From positions 538,709 to 602,708 of the forward strand of contig NZ_BCSI01000001.1 in assembly GCF_001570785.1 (NCBI RefSeq): a stretch of DNA of 64,000 nucleotides, given 5' to 3'. The stretch is from Dermabacter hominis NBRC 106157. Lineage in GTDB: Bacteria; Actinomycetota; Actinomycetes; Actinomycetales; Dermabacteraceae. Shown one piece after another: positions 54,474 to 64,000 of the stretch (position 1 is its first letter; each line of letters begins with the position of its first letter). Both the position numbers and the translations under genes were made by a program. The notes under the pieces are model-generated. The model did no database searches. It saw nothing but the letters and a program-made list of their open reading frames with translations, and was not told the DNA's origin.

Positions 54474-55489
54474 TGAACGGGTCTTTTTCGGGTGAGCTCA
54501 AGGTTGTTCCCGTTTCGCCCCTGAATGCGCCAGGGCTTATGACGGCGCGCGGCTGGGACGCACTCAGGGGCGCCGCGAGCGTTGCCCTGTCGTGCGCGCC
54601 CCCGGCGTGGGAGGCACACGTTCGCGAGGCTGGGATCGAGTGTGTGCGGCTTGATTGCGCAAATGCCGAAGAGCTCGCTCGCTCGCTTGAGGTCTGGCTT
54701 GAGAAATCCGACGCTTGCTCGGGGGAGTACCGCGCCTGGCTCTGCGATTCCGAGCACCCCCACCTTCCGTCGCCGATCGAGACGATTGGCGCGCTCGAAG
54801 AGGCCTCCGGGGGGCCCATCGATGCGGATTATGTTTTCGCGTCCCCCGTCGCTCCCGGCGCTGCGGTCGTCGAGTCGGTGAGGATCATGCACGAGCTTCG
54901 AAGTCCGGGGGGCGATCCGTGGAGCGCTGCCCAGACACACGGTTCTCTTTCGCGATACTTGCTCGAGGAAACCCACGAAGTTCTTGCTGAACTTGAGCGC
55001 GAGCCGATTCGTACGTCGGAGCTCGTTGACGAGTTCGGGGACCTGCTGTTTCAGCTCGTGTTTCATGCCCGAATCGGCATGGAGGAAGCTGAGCCGTGGA
55101 CGCTGGATTCGGTTGCCCGGTCTCTCAACGCGAAAATGTATCGCCGAAACCCGCATGTGTTTGGACCCGAGCGCGAGGATTTGAGCATTGAGGAGATTAC
55201 GGCGCGGTGGGACCGCATCAAGTCGCAGGAGAAGCCGCGCCGTGCACTCGCCGAGGGGATTCCACTCGCCCTTCCGGCACTCCAGCGGGCGTTCAAGATC
55301 GCCGCGCGTGCGCAAGCTGCGGGGCGGGAGGAAGAGCTTAGGGCTGGCGTTGAGAACAGCGCGTCGAATGGGAGTATCGCCTCTCGAATAATGGCGATCG
55401 TGCTCGAGGCGGCAGCGCGTGATGAGGATCCCGAATCGGCTCTTCGCGCACTCGTGGCGAGGGTCGAGGCGCAATTGGCTCGCGACTGA
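54473..55489 (+). CDS. mazG: MazG family nucleoside triphosphate pyrophosphohydrolase
   Basis: A 338-aa protein that cleaves aberrant NTPs to NMP and PPi. The MazG core (about residues 145-260) has GGDPWSAAQTHGSLSRYLLE, with the metal-binding EExxE pattern and DEFGDLLFQLVFHA. The first ~130 residues form a separate domain without obvious motifs, as in mycobacterial MazG. AAAGGGG lies 8 nt before the ATG at 54473, which shares one base with the mfd stop. Confidence 0.9.
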   Translation: MNGSFSGELKVVPVSPLNAPGLMTARGWDALRGAASVALSCAPPAWEAHVREAGIECVRLDCANAEELARSLEVWLEKSDACSGEYRAWLCDSEHPHLPSPIETIGALEEASGGPIDADYVFASPVAPGAAVVESVRIMHELRSPGGDPWSAAQTHGSLSRYLLEETHEVLAELEREPIRTSELVDEFGDLLFQLVFHARIGMEEAEPWTLDSVARSLNAKMYRRNPHVFGPEREDLSIEEITARWDRIKSQEKPRRALAEGIPLALPALQRAFKIAARAQAAGREEELRAGVENSASNGSIASRIMAIVLEAAARDEDPESALRALVARVEAQLARD

Positions 55490-55621
55490 AGTCCCACTCC
55501 GTGACCTGGGTCGCATTCGCCGCGCCGGGGGTGCGCAAAACCCTTCAGGTAGATCACACGATCCGCACTAGACTTGAGGGCGAAGGTCAAAGGCGACCCG
55601 CCACTTGAAAATCCTGACTAA

Positions 55622-56914
<1,293 letters not shown>

Positions 56915-56920
56915 GCGGTT

Positions 56921-56926
56921 TACGAT
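56921..56926 (+). promoter_or_regulatory. Leaderless -10 element of the divIC-like gene
   Basis: TACGAT lies 7 nt before the ATG at 56934, just past the eno stop. There is no Shine-Dalgarno sequence. Confidence 0.5.
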
Positions 56927-56933
56927 AGGGCTC

Positions 56934-57548
56934 ATGCCTGATTCGTTAAAGCACCGAAGGGGCGCCCCGTCGAGACCGGCGGGGCGCTCCTCGGCGTCGC
57001 GGTGGCGAACTCCCGCAGCCGCACCCTCCACGCCTACCGGTCGCGCGAGTCGTCGCCGCACGAAGGCTGGGCACACTGCATCGGCGCGCACGGCAACTTC
57101 GGTAAGTGTGGGTGCGCGCAAGGTGCTGGCCCCTATCGCGGGGCTCACGGGGCGCTCGCTCGTGCTGCTGGCGATTACGCTTCTCGCGCTCGTGGCGCTC
57201 GTTCCTACCGTGAACGGATACGTCATGCAGCAACAGCGCCTCAGCACCCTTCGTGCGCAGGTTGCCGAGCAAGAACGCGAGGTCAAAGGGCTCGAGGCTC
57301 AAGTCGCGCGGTGGGAAGATCCGACGTTTGTCTCCGCGCAAGCGCGCGAACGTTTGCTCTTTGCCTACCCCGGGGAAACGCAGTATCGCCTGACAGATTC
57401 GAGTGGCGCCGAGGTTCCCCAAACCACCCAGGCCGCGCAGGAGGAGCAGCGCGCGAAAACTGCGTGGTTTGGCACGATGTGGGATTCGCTCGTGGCCGCA
57501 AGTCAGGCCGCTCCTCCCGAGGACCCCGCCGATAAGCAAGGCCCCTGA
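56934..57548 (+). CDS. FtsB/DivIC-like septum formation initiator
   Basis: A 204-aa bitopic cell-division protein. The N-terminus is basic, Ser/Arg/Pro-rich and disordered (~70 residues). A transmembrane helix follows (about 74-96, SLVLLAITLLALVALVPTV). The extracytoplasmic coiled coil (QQQRLSTLRAQVAEQEREVK) ends in FVSAQARERLLFAYPGETQY, the DivIC hallmark. It lies in the conserved eno-divIC-DUF501-ppx order. Confidence 0.9.
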   Translation: MPDSLKHRRGAPSRPAGRSSASRWRTPAAAPSTPTGRASRRRTKAGHTASARTATSVSVGARKVLAPIAGLTGRSLVLLAITLLALVALVPTVNGYVMQQQRLSTLRAQVAEQEREVKGLEAQVARWEDPTFVSAQARERLLFAYPGETQYRLTDSSGAEVPQTTQAAQEEQRAKTAWFGTMWDSLVAASQAAPPEDPADKQGP

Positions 57549-57581
57549 GGCCGATAGTTGCCCGAAAGGTTGTAGTGCTCT

Positions 57582-58136
57582 ATGCCAACACCGCTTGATC
57601 CACTTCCGTTCGAGAGCGAGGCAACCGAGGCGGATCTCGCCCTCATGGCTCGCCAGCTTGGTCGAACGATGCGTGGCGTGCATTCGATCGCACGTCGCTG
57701 CGCGTGCGGGGCTCCCGCCGTTGTGCGCACGGTGCCGCGTCTGAGCGATGGATCGCCGTTTCCCACGAGCCTTTACCTCACGCTTCCGTCGATGGTCGAG
57801 GCCTGCTCGCGACTCGAGGCGCGGGGGTTGCTTGCTGAGTGGACCGCCGAGCTGGAAGAGAACAGTGAGCTTCAGCAGAGCTATGCGCGCGCCCACGAGT
57901 GGTACCTGGAGCGGCGCTCCGAACTCGGTAGTGCCGAAGAGATCGATGGCATCAGTGCAGGCGGGATGCCGCACCGCGTGAAGTGCCTCCATGCCGTGGT
58001 CGGCCAGGCCCTTGCCGAGGGGCCGGGCGTGAACCCGTTTGGTGACCGCGCCCTTGAGCTGGCCTCTGATGACACGACGATCGATCGATGCCGATGCGAC
58101 CTCACGCCCGCAATGCTTGAGGAGGAAGGCGCATGA
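57582..58136 (+). CDS. DUF501 protein
   Basis: A 184-aa protein of unknown function. The DUF501 pattern is visible: RQLGRTMRGVHSIARRCACG, then GSPFPTSLYLTLP and MPHRVKCLHAVVGQALA. Several cysteines (residues ~40-42, 134 and 170-172) could bind metal. It overlaps ppx by ATGA, and its fixed place between divIC and ppx suggests a shared process that is still undefined. Confidence 0.9.
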   Translation: MPTPLDPLPFESEATEADLALMARQLGRTMRGVHSIARRCACGAPAVVRTVPRLSDGSPFPTSLYLTLPSMVEACSRLEARGLLAEWTAELEENSELQQSYARAHEWYLERRSELGSAEEIDGISAGGMPHRVKCLHAVVGQALAEGPGVNPFGDRALELASDDTTIDRCRCDLTPAMLEEEGA

Positions 58137-59098
58137 GCCGCAGGGTCGCCGCGATCGACTGCGGCACTAATTCGATTCGTCTTCTCGTCGCGGAAGAAGC
58201 GCCCGACGGCTCCTTGCGCGATATCGCGCGGGAGATGAAAATTGTGCGTCTCGGTCACGGGGTGGACCGCACAGGGCGCCTCGACCCGGAAGCGATCGAG
58301 CGCACTCTTGAGGCCACTCGGCAGTATGCACGCGTGATCGAGCAGAAAGCTGTCGAAGGCGTGCGCTTTGCAGCGACGAGTGCAAGCCGCGACGCTGAAA
58401 ACCGAGCGGAGTTCATCGACGGGGTTCGGGAGATTCTCGGTATTGAACCCGAGGTCATCGAAGGAACCGAAGAGGCGGTGCTGAGCTATCGCGGTGCCGT
58501 GGCGACTCTTCCCGATCCCGGACCCTCGCCTCGCCTGATCGTTGATATCGGTGGCGGTTCAACCGAACTGGTCTACGGCGAGGATGCGCCGCGAGCCGAG
58601 ATCAGCCTCGACATGGGGTCTGTTCGCCTCACGGAGCGCCACTTGAGCGCCGACCGCGTGAGTGAGAGCGACATTGAGGCCGCTGTCCGCGATATCGACG
58701 CGCTTATTGATGAGGCTTCTCAGACGATCGATTTTTCCGCAGTTCGCGGCATCGTGGGAGTCGCGGGAACCGTCACGACTTTGACCGCCGTTGCCCTCGG
58801 CCTCGAGGAATACACGCCCGAGTTGAGCCACGGCGCAAGCATTGATGCCGAGGAATTCACGGCTCTTAGCTATCGAATTCTTCGATCGAGCGCGGCGGAG
58901 CTCTCGGCGCTCCCGGCGATCCACCCGGGACGGATAGACGTGATCGGCGCGGGCGCGCTTATTTGGGCGCGAATCCTCGAACGGGTTGCGAACGAAGGCA
59001 CACTCGAGCGCGTCACGACGAGCGAACACGACATTCTCGATGGACTCGCGATGAGCGTGCTCGATTCACTCAGTTTGGAAGCGCCTCAACGTGGTTGA
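58133..59098 (+). CDS. ppx: Exopolyphosphatase / Ppx-GppA family
   Basis: A 321-aa ASKHA-fold phosphatase acting on polyphosphate or pppGpp. Phosphate-binding motifs are AAIDCGTNSIRLLVAE (5-20) and VDIGGGSTELVYG; the catalytic Glu lies in EGTEEAVLSYRG. It is the short two-domain form, as in mycobacterial Rv1026. It overlaps DUF501 by four bases. Confidence 0.93.
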   Translation: MSRRVAAIDCGTNSIRLLVAEEAPDGSLRDIAREMKIVRLGHGVDRTGRLDPEAIERTLEATRQYARVIEQKAVEGVRFAATSASRDAENRAEFIDGVREILGIEPEVIEGTEEAVLSYRGAVATLPDPGPSPRLIVDIGGGSTELVYGEDAPRAEISLDMGSVRLTERHLSADRVSESDIEAAVRDIDALIDEASQTIDFSAVRGIVGVAGTVTTLTAVALGLEEYTPELSHGASIDAEEFTALSYRILRSSAAELSALPAIHPGRIDVIGAGALIWARILERVANEGTLERVTTSEHDILDGLAMSVLDSLSLEAPQRG

Positions 59099-59137
59099 AT
59101 TGCATCGTTAGCGATGTGGAAAGGCAAGTTCGCACAC

Positions 59138-60490
59138 ATGAACATCAATTCAGGAAACAAGCCGCACGTTCTCGTTCTCGGCGGCGGAAGCGTTGGTATG
59201 AACGTCGCAGCTGAGCTGCGCAAGAAGGCCGGCAACAACGTTGCCATCACGGTCGTCGACACTCGTCCCTACCTCACCTATCAGCCATTCCTCCCGGAAG
59301 TTGGCGCCGGTGCGATTGACCCGCGCAACGTGCTCGCGCCGTTGCGCAAGGTCCTGCAGGGCACCAAGGTCGTCACCGGATCGGTCGAGACCATCTCGCA
59401 CGCGGATCGCGTCGTGACGGTCGCTCTCGAGGGCGATGAAACGATCGAGATCAGCTACGACTACCTCGTCGTGGGGCTCGGTTCCGTACCGCGCACGCTC
59501 CCGATCCCGGGCCTTGCTGAAAACGCTATTGGGTTCAAGTGGGTCGAGGAAGCCGTGGCCGTGCGCGACCGCATCCTCAGCAACCTCGCCGAGGCCGCTT
59601 CGACCAAGGATCCCGAAACCCGCAAGCGCCTGCTGACCTTCACCTTCGTCGGCGGTGGCTTCGCTGGCTCGGAAGCCATTGCCGAAGCTGAAGACATGGT
59701 CTCCGCAGCTCTGCGTTACTACCCCGATCTTCACCCCTCGGATGTCCGCTTCGTGATGATCGAAGCTATGGGTCGAATTCTTCCCGAGGTTGGCGAAGAA
59801 CTCGGTAAGTATGCTCTCAAGCAGTTCCGTGAGCGCGGCATCGAGGTCAAGCTCGAGACCTTCCTCAATTCGTGCGAGGACGGCATTGTCAAGACCTCCG
59901 ACGGTGACGAATTCGCCTCGGACCTCATCGTGTGGTGTGCCGGCATCAAGCCGAACCCCGTCCTCGAGAACTCGGATCTGCCGCTCAACCAGACCGGCCG
60001 CCTTGACTGCCTCGCCGACCTCCGCGTCAAGGGCGAGGACGGCCCCCTCGAGGGTGTTTTTGCAGCCGGCGACTGCACGACTGTTCCGGATCTCGCTTCG
60101 GGCGAGGGCAAGGTTTGCCCGCCGAATGCTCAGCACGCCGTGCGCCAGGCGAAGTGCCTCGCTGACAACGTTGCGCGCGCGATCGACTCGCGCCCGCTCG
60201 TGGACTACTACCACAAGAACCTCGGCACGATGGCAACCCTCGGCATGTTCAAGGGCGTCGGAACGCTGTTCATCGGCGACAAGAAGGTCGAGCTTAAGGG
60301 CATTCCCGCATGGCTCGGCGCTCGCGCCTACCACGTCTATGCCATGCCTACGCTCGGCCGTAAGGCCGGTGTCGTCGCGGGTTGGGTGAGCTCGTTGCTC
60401 GGCAACCGCGAAATTCTCGGTATCGCCCAGGCGACAGAACCCCGCAAGGCCTTTGAGCTTGCGGCGGCGTCGACGCCGAAGAAGAAGTAA
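59138..60490 (+). CDS. ndh: Type II NADH dehydrogenase
   Basis: A 450-aa single-subunit NADH:quinone oxidoreductase at the membrane, without proton pumping. Two dinucleotide-binding motifs are present: HVLVLGGGSVGMNVAAELRK for FAD and FTFVGGGFAGSEAIAEAEDM for NADH. GVFAAGDCTTVPD follows. The C-terminal amphipathic region serves for membrane attachment. The ATG at 59138 is chosen, although GGAAAGG is rather far (14 nt); the ATG at 59114 would add eight residues. With mqo it gives two non-pumping quinone-reducing entries in this window. Confidence 0.92.
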   Translation: MNINSGNKPHVLVLGGGSVGMNVAAELRKKAGNNVAITVVDTRPYLTYQPFLPEVGAGAIDPRNVLAPLRKVLQGTKVVTGSVETISHADRVVTVALEGDETIEISYDYLVVGLGSVPRTLPIPGLAENAIGFKWVEEAVAVRDRILSNLAEAASTKDPETRKRLLTFTFVGGGFAGSEAIAEAEDMVSAALRYYPDLHPSDVRFVMIEAMGRILPEVGEELGKYALKQFRERGIEVKLETFLNSCEDGIVKTSDGDEFASDLIVWCAGIKPNPVLENSDLPLNQTGRLDCLADLRVKGEDGPLEGVFAAGDCTTVPDLASGEGKVCPPNAQHAVRQAKCLADNVARAIDSRPLVDYYHKNLGTMATLGMFKGVGTLFIGDKKVELKGIPAWLGARAYHVYAMPTLGRKAGVVAGWVSSLLGNREILGIAQATEPRKAFELAAASTPKKK

Positions 60491-60530
60491 GCCCGTTTGG
60501 GGAAACGGCGCGGAGCTTTCGCGCCAAAAC

Positions 60531-60564
60531 GCAAGGCCCGGCACCTCGAGGTGCCGGGCCTTGC
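60531..60564 (+). terminator. Perfect 34-bp palindrome, probable terminator of ndh
   Basis: GCAAGGCCCGGCACCTC is followed at once by its exact complement, so the arms are 17 bp with no spacer. A hairpin would open a few central bases. It is followed by TGGTCTCTTC rather than a pure T-run. Confidence 0.65.
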
Positions 60565-60681
60565 TGGTCTCTTCTCGAAGTACGTATGCTTGCAGGAGCA
60601 TATGAGCGAGCCCACCATGGGCGTAACCGGAGACCGGCCAGCGTCGGCCCTCCCGCGCCCCAGAACGAAGCCGGAGATGCC

Positions 60682-61464
60682 ATGGAAATCTACATTCGCC
60701 CCACCGCCGACGACGCGAGCGTGGTCGTTGCCGATCACATCGAGGCTGCTATTCGCGAAGCAGATGGTGGCCCCGTCACTCTCGGCCTCGCGACGGGATC
60801 CTCGCCGATCGCGGCTTATGACGAACTCGCGCGGCGTCACCGTGACGAGGGCCTGAGCTTTGCGAATGTCACTGTCTTCATGCTCGACGAGTACGTGGGG
60901 CTTTCGCCCGAGCACCCCCAAAGCTACGCGCGTTTTATTCGCGAGCACCTTGTTGAAAAGGTGGATCTCGACACTGCGAAGGTGTTTTGCCCTCGCGGTG
61001 ACACGGGGGATCCGGTTGCCGAAGCAGCCCGGTATGACGCCGCGATCAAGGATGCAGGCGGCGTTGATCTCCAGCTCCTCGGGGTCGGGGCGACCGGTCA
61101 CATCGGCTTTAACGAACCGGGCACGTCGCTCGCTTCGCGCACGCACCTGGTGACGCTCACCCCCAAGACGATCGCTGACAACTCGCGTTTCTTCGATTCG
61201 AAAGATGACGTTCCCATCCACGCCATCAGCCAGGGAGTCGGCACAATCCGCGAGGCCAGGAAACTTCTCCTCATCGCAACGGGGGAGAACAAGGCTGAAG
61301 CCGTTCGCCAGACAATCGAGGGAGGGGTGAGTGCCCGCTGGACATCGACCGCGCTCCAGCTTCACGAGGACGCCACCATCGTTGTGGATAGCTCCGCGGC
61401 CTCGAAGCTCGACTACCTCGACTACTACCGCTTTATCGACGCTAATCGCCCCGAAACGAAGTAA
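60682..61464 (+). CDS. nagB: Glucosamine-6-phosphate deaminase
   Basis: Converts glucosamine-6-phosphate to fructose-6-phosphate and ammonia, feeding amino sugars into glycolysis. The 260-aa protein has GLATGSSPIAAYDEL, FMLDEYVGL (catalytic Asp/Glu) and GVGATGHIGFNEPG. The ATG at 60682 has CCGGAG upstream and matches the family start MEIYIRP. It stands alone between two terminators, without nagA. Confidence 0.95.
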   Translation: MEIYIRPTADDASVVVADHIEAAIREADGGPVTLGLATGSSPIAAYDELARRHRDEGLSFANVTVFMLDEYVGLSPEHPQSYARFIREHLVEKVDLDTAKVFCPRGDTGDPVAEAARYDAAIKDAGGVDLQLLGVGATGHIGFNEPGTSLASRTHLVTLTPKTIADNSRFFDSKDDVPIHAISQGVGTIREARKLLLIATGENKAEAVRQTIEGGVSARWTSTALQLHEDATIVVDSSAASKLDYLDYYRFIDANRPETK

Positions 61465-61486
61465 AACTCGAGTTCTTCGTCTCGCT

Positions 61487-61522
61487 GGCCCGGCCCAAAG
61501 CGTTGCTTTGGCCGGGCCTTTT
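61487..61522 (+). terminator. Intrinsic terminator after nagB
   Basis: GGCCCGGCC(C)AAAGC pairs with GCTTTGGCCGGGCC around GTT and is followed by TTTT. Confidence 0.85.
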
Positions 61523-61524
61523 CC

Positions 61525-61530
61525 TACAAT
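61525..61530 (+). promoter_or_regulatory. Leaderless -10 element of the NCS2 permease gene
   Basis: TACAAT lies 7 nt before the ATG at 61538, directly after the nagB terminator T-tract. Confidence 0.55.
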
Positions 61531-61537
61531 GGGAGCC

Positions 61538-63025
61538 ATGTCCCAAACCCACAGTGCTCCCTCAAAGGGTGCGGCTTTCTCGCGCCTCGATTCGTTTTTC
61601 TCGATCTCTAAACGCGGCTCGACGGTCGGCCGTGAAGTGCGTGGCGGCATGGTCACGTTCTTTGCGATGTGTTACATCGTTGTACTGAACCCGCTCATTA
61701 TCGGCACCGTGCCGGATTCGACCGGCATGTACCTCGGCGGTGGAACCGAGCCGAATATGCCCGCTGTTGCCGCGGGAACGGCGCTGATTGCTGCCGTGTG
61801 TTCGATCTTCATGGGAGCGTGGGCGAATTTCCCGCTCGCGATGGCGGCGGGTCTCGGGCTCAACGCGTACCTCGCCTACGGTGTCGTATCACTGCCCGGC
61901 ATGACCTGGGCCGGTGCGATGGGGCTCGTGCTCGTGGAAGGCATCATTATTCTTTTGCTCGTTCTCACGGGCTTTCGCAAGGCGGTATTCCTCGCGGTCC
62001 CGCAGTTCCTCAAGACCGCCATCGCTGTGGGCATGGGCTTGTTCATTGCGTTTATTGGGCTCATCAACGCCCGCTTCGTGACCACCGGTGGTGGCACCCC
62101 CGTGCAGCTCGGTAACTCAGGCTCGCTCATTGGCTGGCCTACAGCCGTGTTCGTTTTCGGGCTCATCCTCATGATCGTGCTGTGGGTGAGGAAGGTCCCC
62201 GGCGCGATTCTCATCGCGATTATCGCTGCGACAGTACTCGCCATTGTCATCGAGAACACCGTCGGAATCGGTCAGTTTGCCCCCGCAACCGACGCCGATG
62301 CGGGTAACCCTTACGGCTGGTCCATGAACGTGCCCGCCCTGAGCGGAAGCGCGTTCGCGCTGCCCGATTTCAGCACCCTGTTCCAGGTCGATCCGGTCGG
62401 TGGCCTGCGCGCCATCGGTATCGTCGGCGCCATCATCGTCGTGTTCTCCCTCCTCCTCGCAGACTTCTTCGACACGATGGGCACCATGGTTGCGGTTGGA
62501 ACCGAGGCAGGGCTCGTCGACGACAACAGCGATGTCGAGAACAGCCAGCGGATCCTCATCGCCGACTCTGTCGGGGCGATCATGGGTGGCGTCGGTGGTG
62601 TCTCCTCCAACACGAGCTTCGTTGAAAGCGCGACCGGCGTCGGTGAAGGCGCCCGGACGGGCCTCGCGACCGTCGTCACCGGCCTGTGTTTCATCGTCGC
62701 GATGTTCCTATCGCCGATCGTCGCTCTCGTGCCGTACGAGGCTGCGACCCCGGCCCTCGTCCTCGTCGGATTCCTCATGATGAGTCAGGTCGTGGACATT
62801 GACTTCAGCGACCTCACGAAGGCTATTCCCGCATTCCTCACGATCATCCTCATGCCGTTCGCGTACTCGATCACCGTGGGCATGGGGGCGGGATTCATCC
62901 TGTACGTGGTCATCCAAATTGTCGTGGGGAACGCGAAAAAGGTGCATTGGCTCATGTATGTCGTGAGCGCACTGTTCGTGATGTACTTCCTCCGTGATGC
63001 ACTCACGGGGCTCATCGGGCTCTGA
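61538..63025 (+). CDS. NCS2 family purine permease (AzgA-like)
   Basis: A 495-aa polytopic importer, probably for adenine, guanine or hypoxanthine, with about 13 hydrophobic segments. AzgA-type patterns are seen: REVRGGMVTFFAMCYIVVLN, then FPLAMAAGLGLNAY and ADFFDTMGTMVAVGTEAGL, followed by GGVGGVSSNTSFVESATGVG. The ATG at 61538 fits the leaderless promoter; an ATG three codons earlier (61529) overlaps the -10 box. It would work with hpt, 56 kb away, in purine salvage. Confidence 0.92.
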   Translation: MSQTHSAPSKGAAFSRLDSFFSISKRGSTVGREVRGGMVTFFAMCYIVVLNPLIIGTVPDSTGMYLGGGTEPNMPAVAAGTALIAAVCSIFMGAWANFPLAMAAGLGLNAYLAYGVVSLPGMTWAGAMGLVLVEGIIILLLVLTGFRKAVFLAVPQFLKTAIAVGMGLFIAFIGLINARFVTTGGGTPVQLGNSGSLIGWPTAVFVFGLILMIVLWVRKVPGAILIAIIAATVLAIVIENTVGIGQFAPATDADAGNPYGWSMNVPALSGSAFALPDFSTLFQVDPVGGLRAIGIVGAIIVVFSLLLADFFDTMGTMVAVGTEAGLVDDNSDVENSQRILIADSVGAIMGGVGGVSSNTSFVESATGVGEGARTGLATVVTGLCFIVAMFLSPIVALVPYEAATPALVLVGFLMMSQVVDIDFSDLTKAIPAFLTIILMPFAYSITVGMGAGFILYVVIQIVVGNAKKVHWLMYVVSALFVMYFLRDALTGLIGL

Positions 63026-63081
63026 CGCGCCCGTACCCCGCGTTGCGCGCACCGCGGCCTCGATCAGGCACAATAGACCCC

Positions 63082-63786
63082 ATGACGCGAGCTGATCTCA
63101 CTAAGAACCCCGCCGACGTCTCGACTATGTTTGACGGCGTCGCGGGGCGCTACGACCTCCTCAACACCGTCCTTGCCTTCGGTCAGGATCGAGGGTGGCG
63201 ATCGGCGATGGTGGAAGCGCTCGATCTGCCGAAGGGGAGCGGAGCTCGCGTACTTGATGTTGCGGCCGGGACCGGTACCTCGAGCGCGGCGATCGCGCGT
63301 GCGGGTCACCGGGTTCTTGCGTCTGATTTTTCGGCTGGCATGATGGCGGAGGGGCGCAAGAGGCAACCACACATCCCCTTCGTGGGGGCCGACGCTACCA
63401 ACCTCCCGTTCACGTCAGATTCATTTGATGCAGCCGTCATTAGTTTCGGTCTGCGCAATGTCGTTGAACCGCGAAAAGCTCTCTCCGAGATGGCGCGTGT
63501 GGTGAAGCCGGGCGGGACCGTCGTCGTGTGCGAATTTTCGACCCCAAAAAATCGCGCGTTCCGCCACGTCTACTCGCGCTACATCATGGGGATGCTGCCG
63601 CACGTGGCATCGCAGGTATCGGCGAATGGTGCTGCTTACAGCTACCTCGCCGAGTCAATTCTTGCCTGGCCCGATCAGGAGGGCCTACGCGAGTGGTTCC
63701 TTGAGCTCGGGCTCGAACGAGCGCAGTATCGCAACCTCAGCGGCGGCATCGTCGCGCTCCACAGGGGTTACGTCCCGGGCTCCTAG
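63082..63786 (+). CDS. menG: Demethylmenaquinone methyltransferase
   Basis: C-methylates demethylmenaquinone with SAM in the last step of menaquinone synthesis (UbiE/MenG family). The 234-aa protein shows FDGVAGRYDLLNTVLAFGQD, the SAM motif VLDVAAGTGTSS (58-69), GLRNVVEPRKALSEMARV and the late QYRNLSGGIVALHRGY. The ATG at 63082 has CACAAT 7 nt upstream. It would supply the quinone used by ndh and mqo. Confidence 0.95.
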   Translation: MTRADLTKNPADVSTMFDGVAGRYDLLNTVLAFGQDRGWRSAMVEALDLPKGSGARVLDVAAGTGTSSAAIARAGHRVLASDFSAGMMAEGRKRQPHIPFVGADATNLPFTSDSFDAAVISFGLRNVVEPRKALSEMARVVKPGGTVVVCEFSTPKNRAFRHVYSRYIMGMLPHVASQVSANGAAYSYLAESILAWPDQEGLREWFLELGLERAQYRNLSGGIVALHRGYVPGS

Positions 63787-63885
63787 GTCGGCCCGCGAGG
63801 TCGCAGTGACTTCGCGTCTTTGAATTGTCTCTGTCTGCAGTGCGCAGCCAGGAACCCCTTACCGGACGTCTCGCGCAAATACCTC

Positions 63886-63927
63886 GTCTCTTTCCGTGCA
63901 GGAGCGGAAAGAGACTGCAGCTTTTTT
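63886..63927 (+). terminator. Intrinsic terminator after menG
   Basis: GTCTCTTTCCG pairs with CGGAAAGAGAC (11 bp, 8-nt loop). Six Ts follow after a TGCAGC spacer. The 63787-63885 stretch before it shows no gene. Confidence 0.65.
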
Positions 63928-64000
63928 GGGTTGTTTTATGGTGTGGGCCACGAGTTGGGGTGTGTGGTTTGCGCAGGGGTGGTGTGGGGCGTAGTGTTTT
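63928..64000. other. Strand-asymmetric G/T-rich tail at the window edge
   Basis: The last ~73 bases are nearly free of C on the plus strand (runs such as GTTGGGGTGTGTGG). This could be the C/A-rich 3' end of a Pro/Thr/His-rich protein encoded on the minus strand and cut by the window. No start, domain or frame can be supported from this length. Confidence 0.3.

Overview
The window is a gene-dense, high-GC chromosomal segment with short intergenic gaps, many GTG starts and many 1-4 nt ATGA/GTGA overlaps. It encodes actinobacterial markers: Lsr2, a Cys-free L32, DUF3180, DUF501, DUF2520 and Mqo. The gene order closely follows two blocks I recall from Mycobacterium tuberculosis: ppa-dacB-tilS-hpt-ftsH-folE-folP-folB/K-DUF3180-DUF2520-panC-lsr2-clpC-mutY, and mscL-SAF-5FCL-rimJ-pmt-rsmI-tatD-rsmA-TetR-glmU-prs-rplY-pth-mfd-mazG-eno-divIC-DUF501-ppx. 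This points to an Actinomycetota member, probably of the Micrococcales or Dermabacteraceae type. The genus is a guess. No rRNA or CRISPR array was seen, and there is one tRNA. No gene-free stretch exceeds about 300 bases.

Layout. 1-2.5 kb: start of a UgpC/MsmK sugar-ABC ATPase, peptide deformylase, a hydrophobic unknown, and pyrophosphatase. 2.7-15.3 kb: cell wall (dacB), tRNA modification (tilS), purine salvage (hpt), FtsH, a complete folE-folP-folB/K folate operon, DUF3180, two PH-domain membrane proteins, DUF2520 and panC. 15.3-23.9 kb: lsr2, an mqo-epimerase pair, clpC, DedA, mutY, mscL and a SAF-domain protein. 23.98-26.19 kb: a 2.2-kb IS481-family element. Its terminal inverted repeats enclose the transposase and two passenger genes, a DUF2938 membrane protein and an XRE-cupin regulator. 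It sits between genes normally adjacent (5-formyl-THF cyclo-ligase and SAF/mscL). 26.2-36.2 kb: GNAT, a membrane protein, a PLP aldolase/lactone-oxidase pair, modABC, inositol phosphatase, DUF4870, an HTH-less LysR-like protein and luxS. 36.2-42.9 kb: pmt, rsmI, rpmF, tatD, rsmA and an ABC-F protein. 42.9-45.8 kb: a three-gene SPFH/double-zinc-ribbon/membrane module resembling Bacillus YdjI-YdjG-YdjH but without PspA. 45.9-63.8 kb: TetR, tRNA-Gln, glmU-prs, rplY, pth-mfd-mazG, eno, divIC-DUF501-ppx, ndh, nagB, a purine permease and menG.

Two genome-wide signals stand out. About a dozen genes lack a Shine-Dalgarno sequence and instead carry a -10-like TAGGAT/TACGAT/TAGGCT hexamer exactly 6-8 nt before the start codon, which suggests leaderless transcripts. 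A short word, CCGACGC(C/T)TGC, recurs eight times, seven of them on the plus strand. The most unusual locus is the passenger-carrying IS481 element, where the transposase stop codon and the neighbouring chromosomal gene's stop codon both fall in the same CTAG target site.
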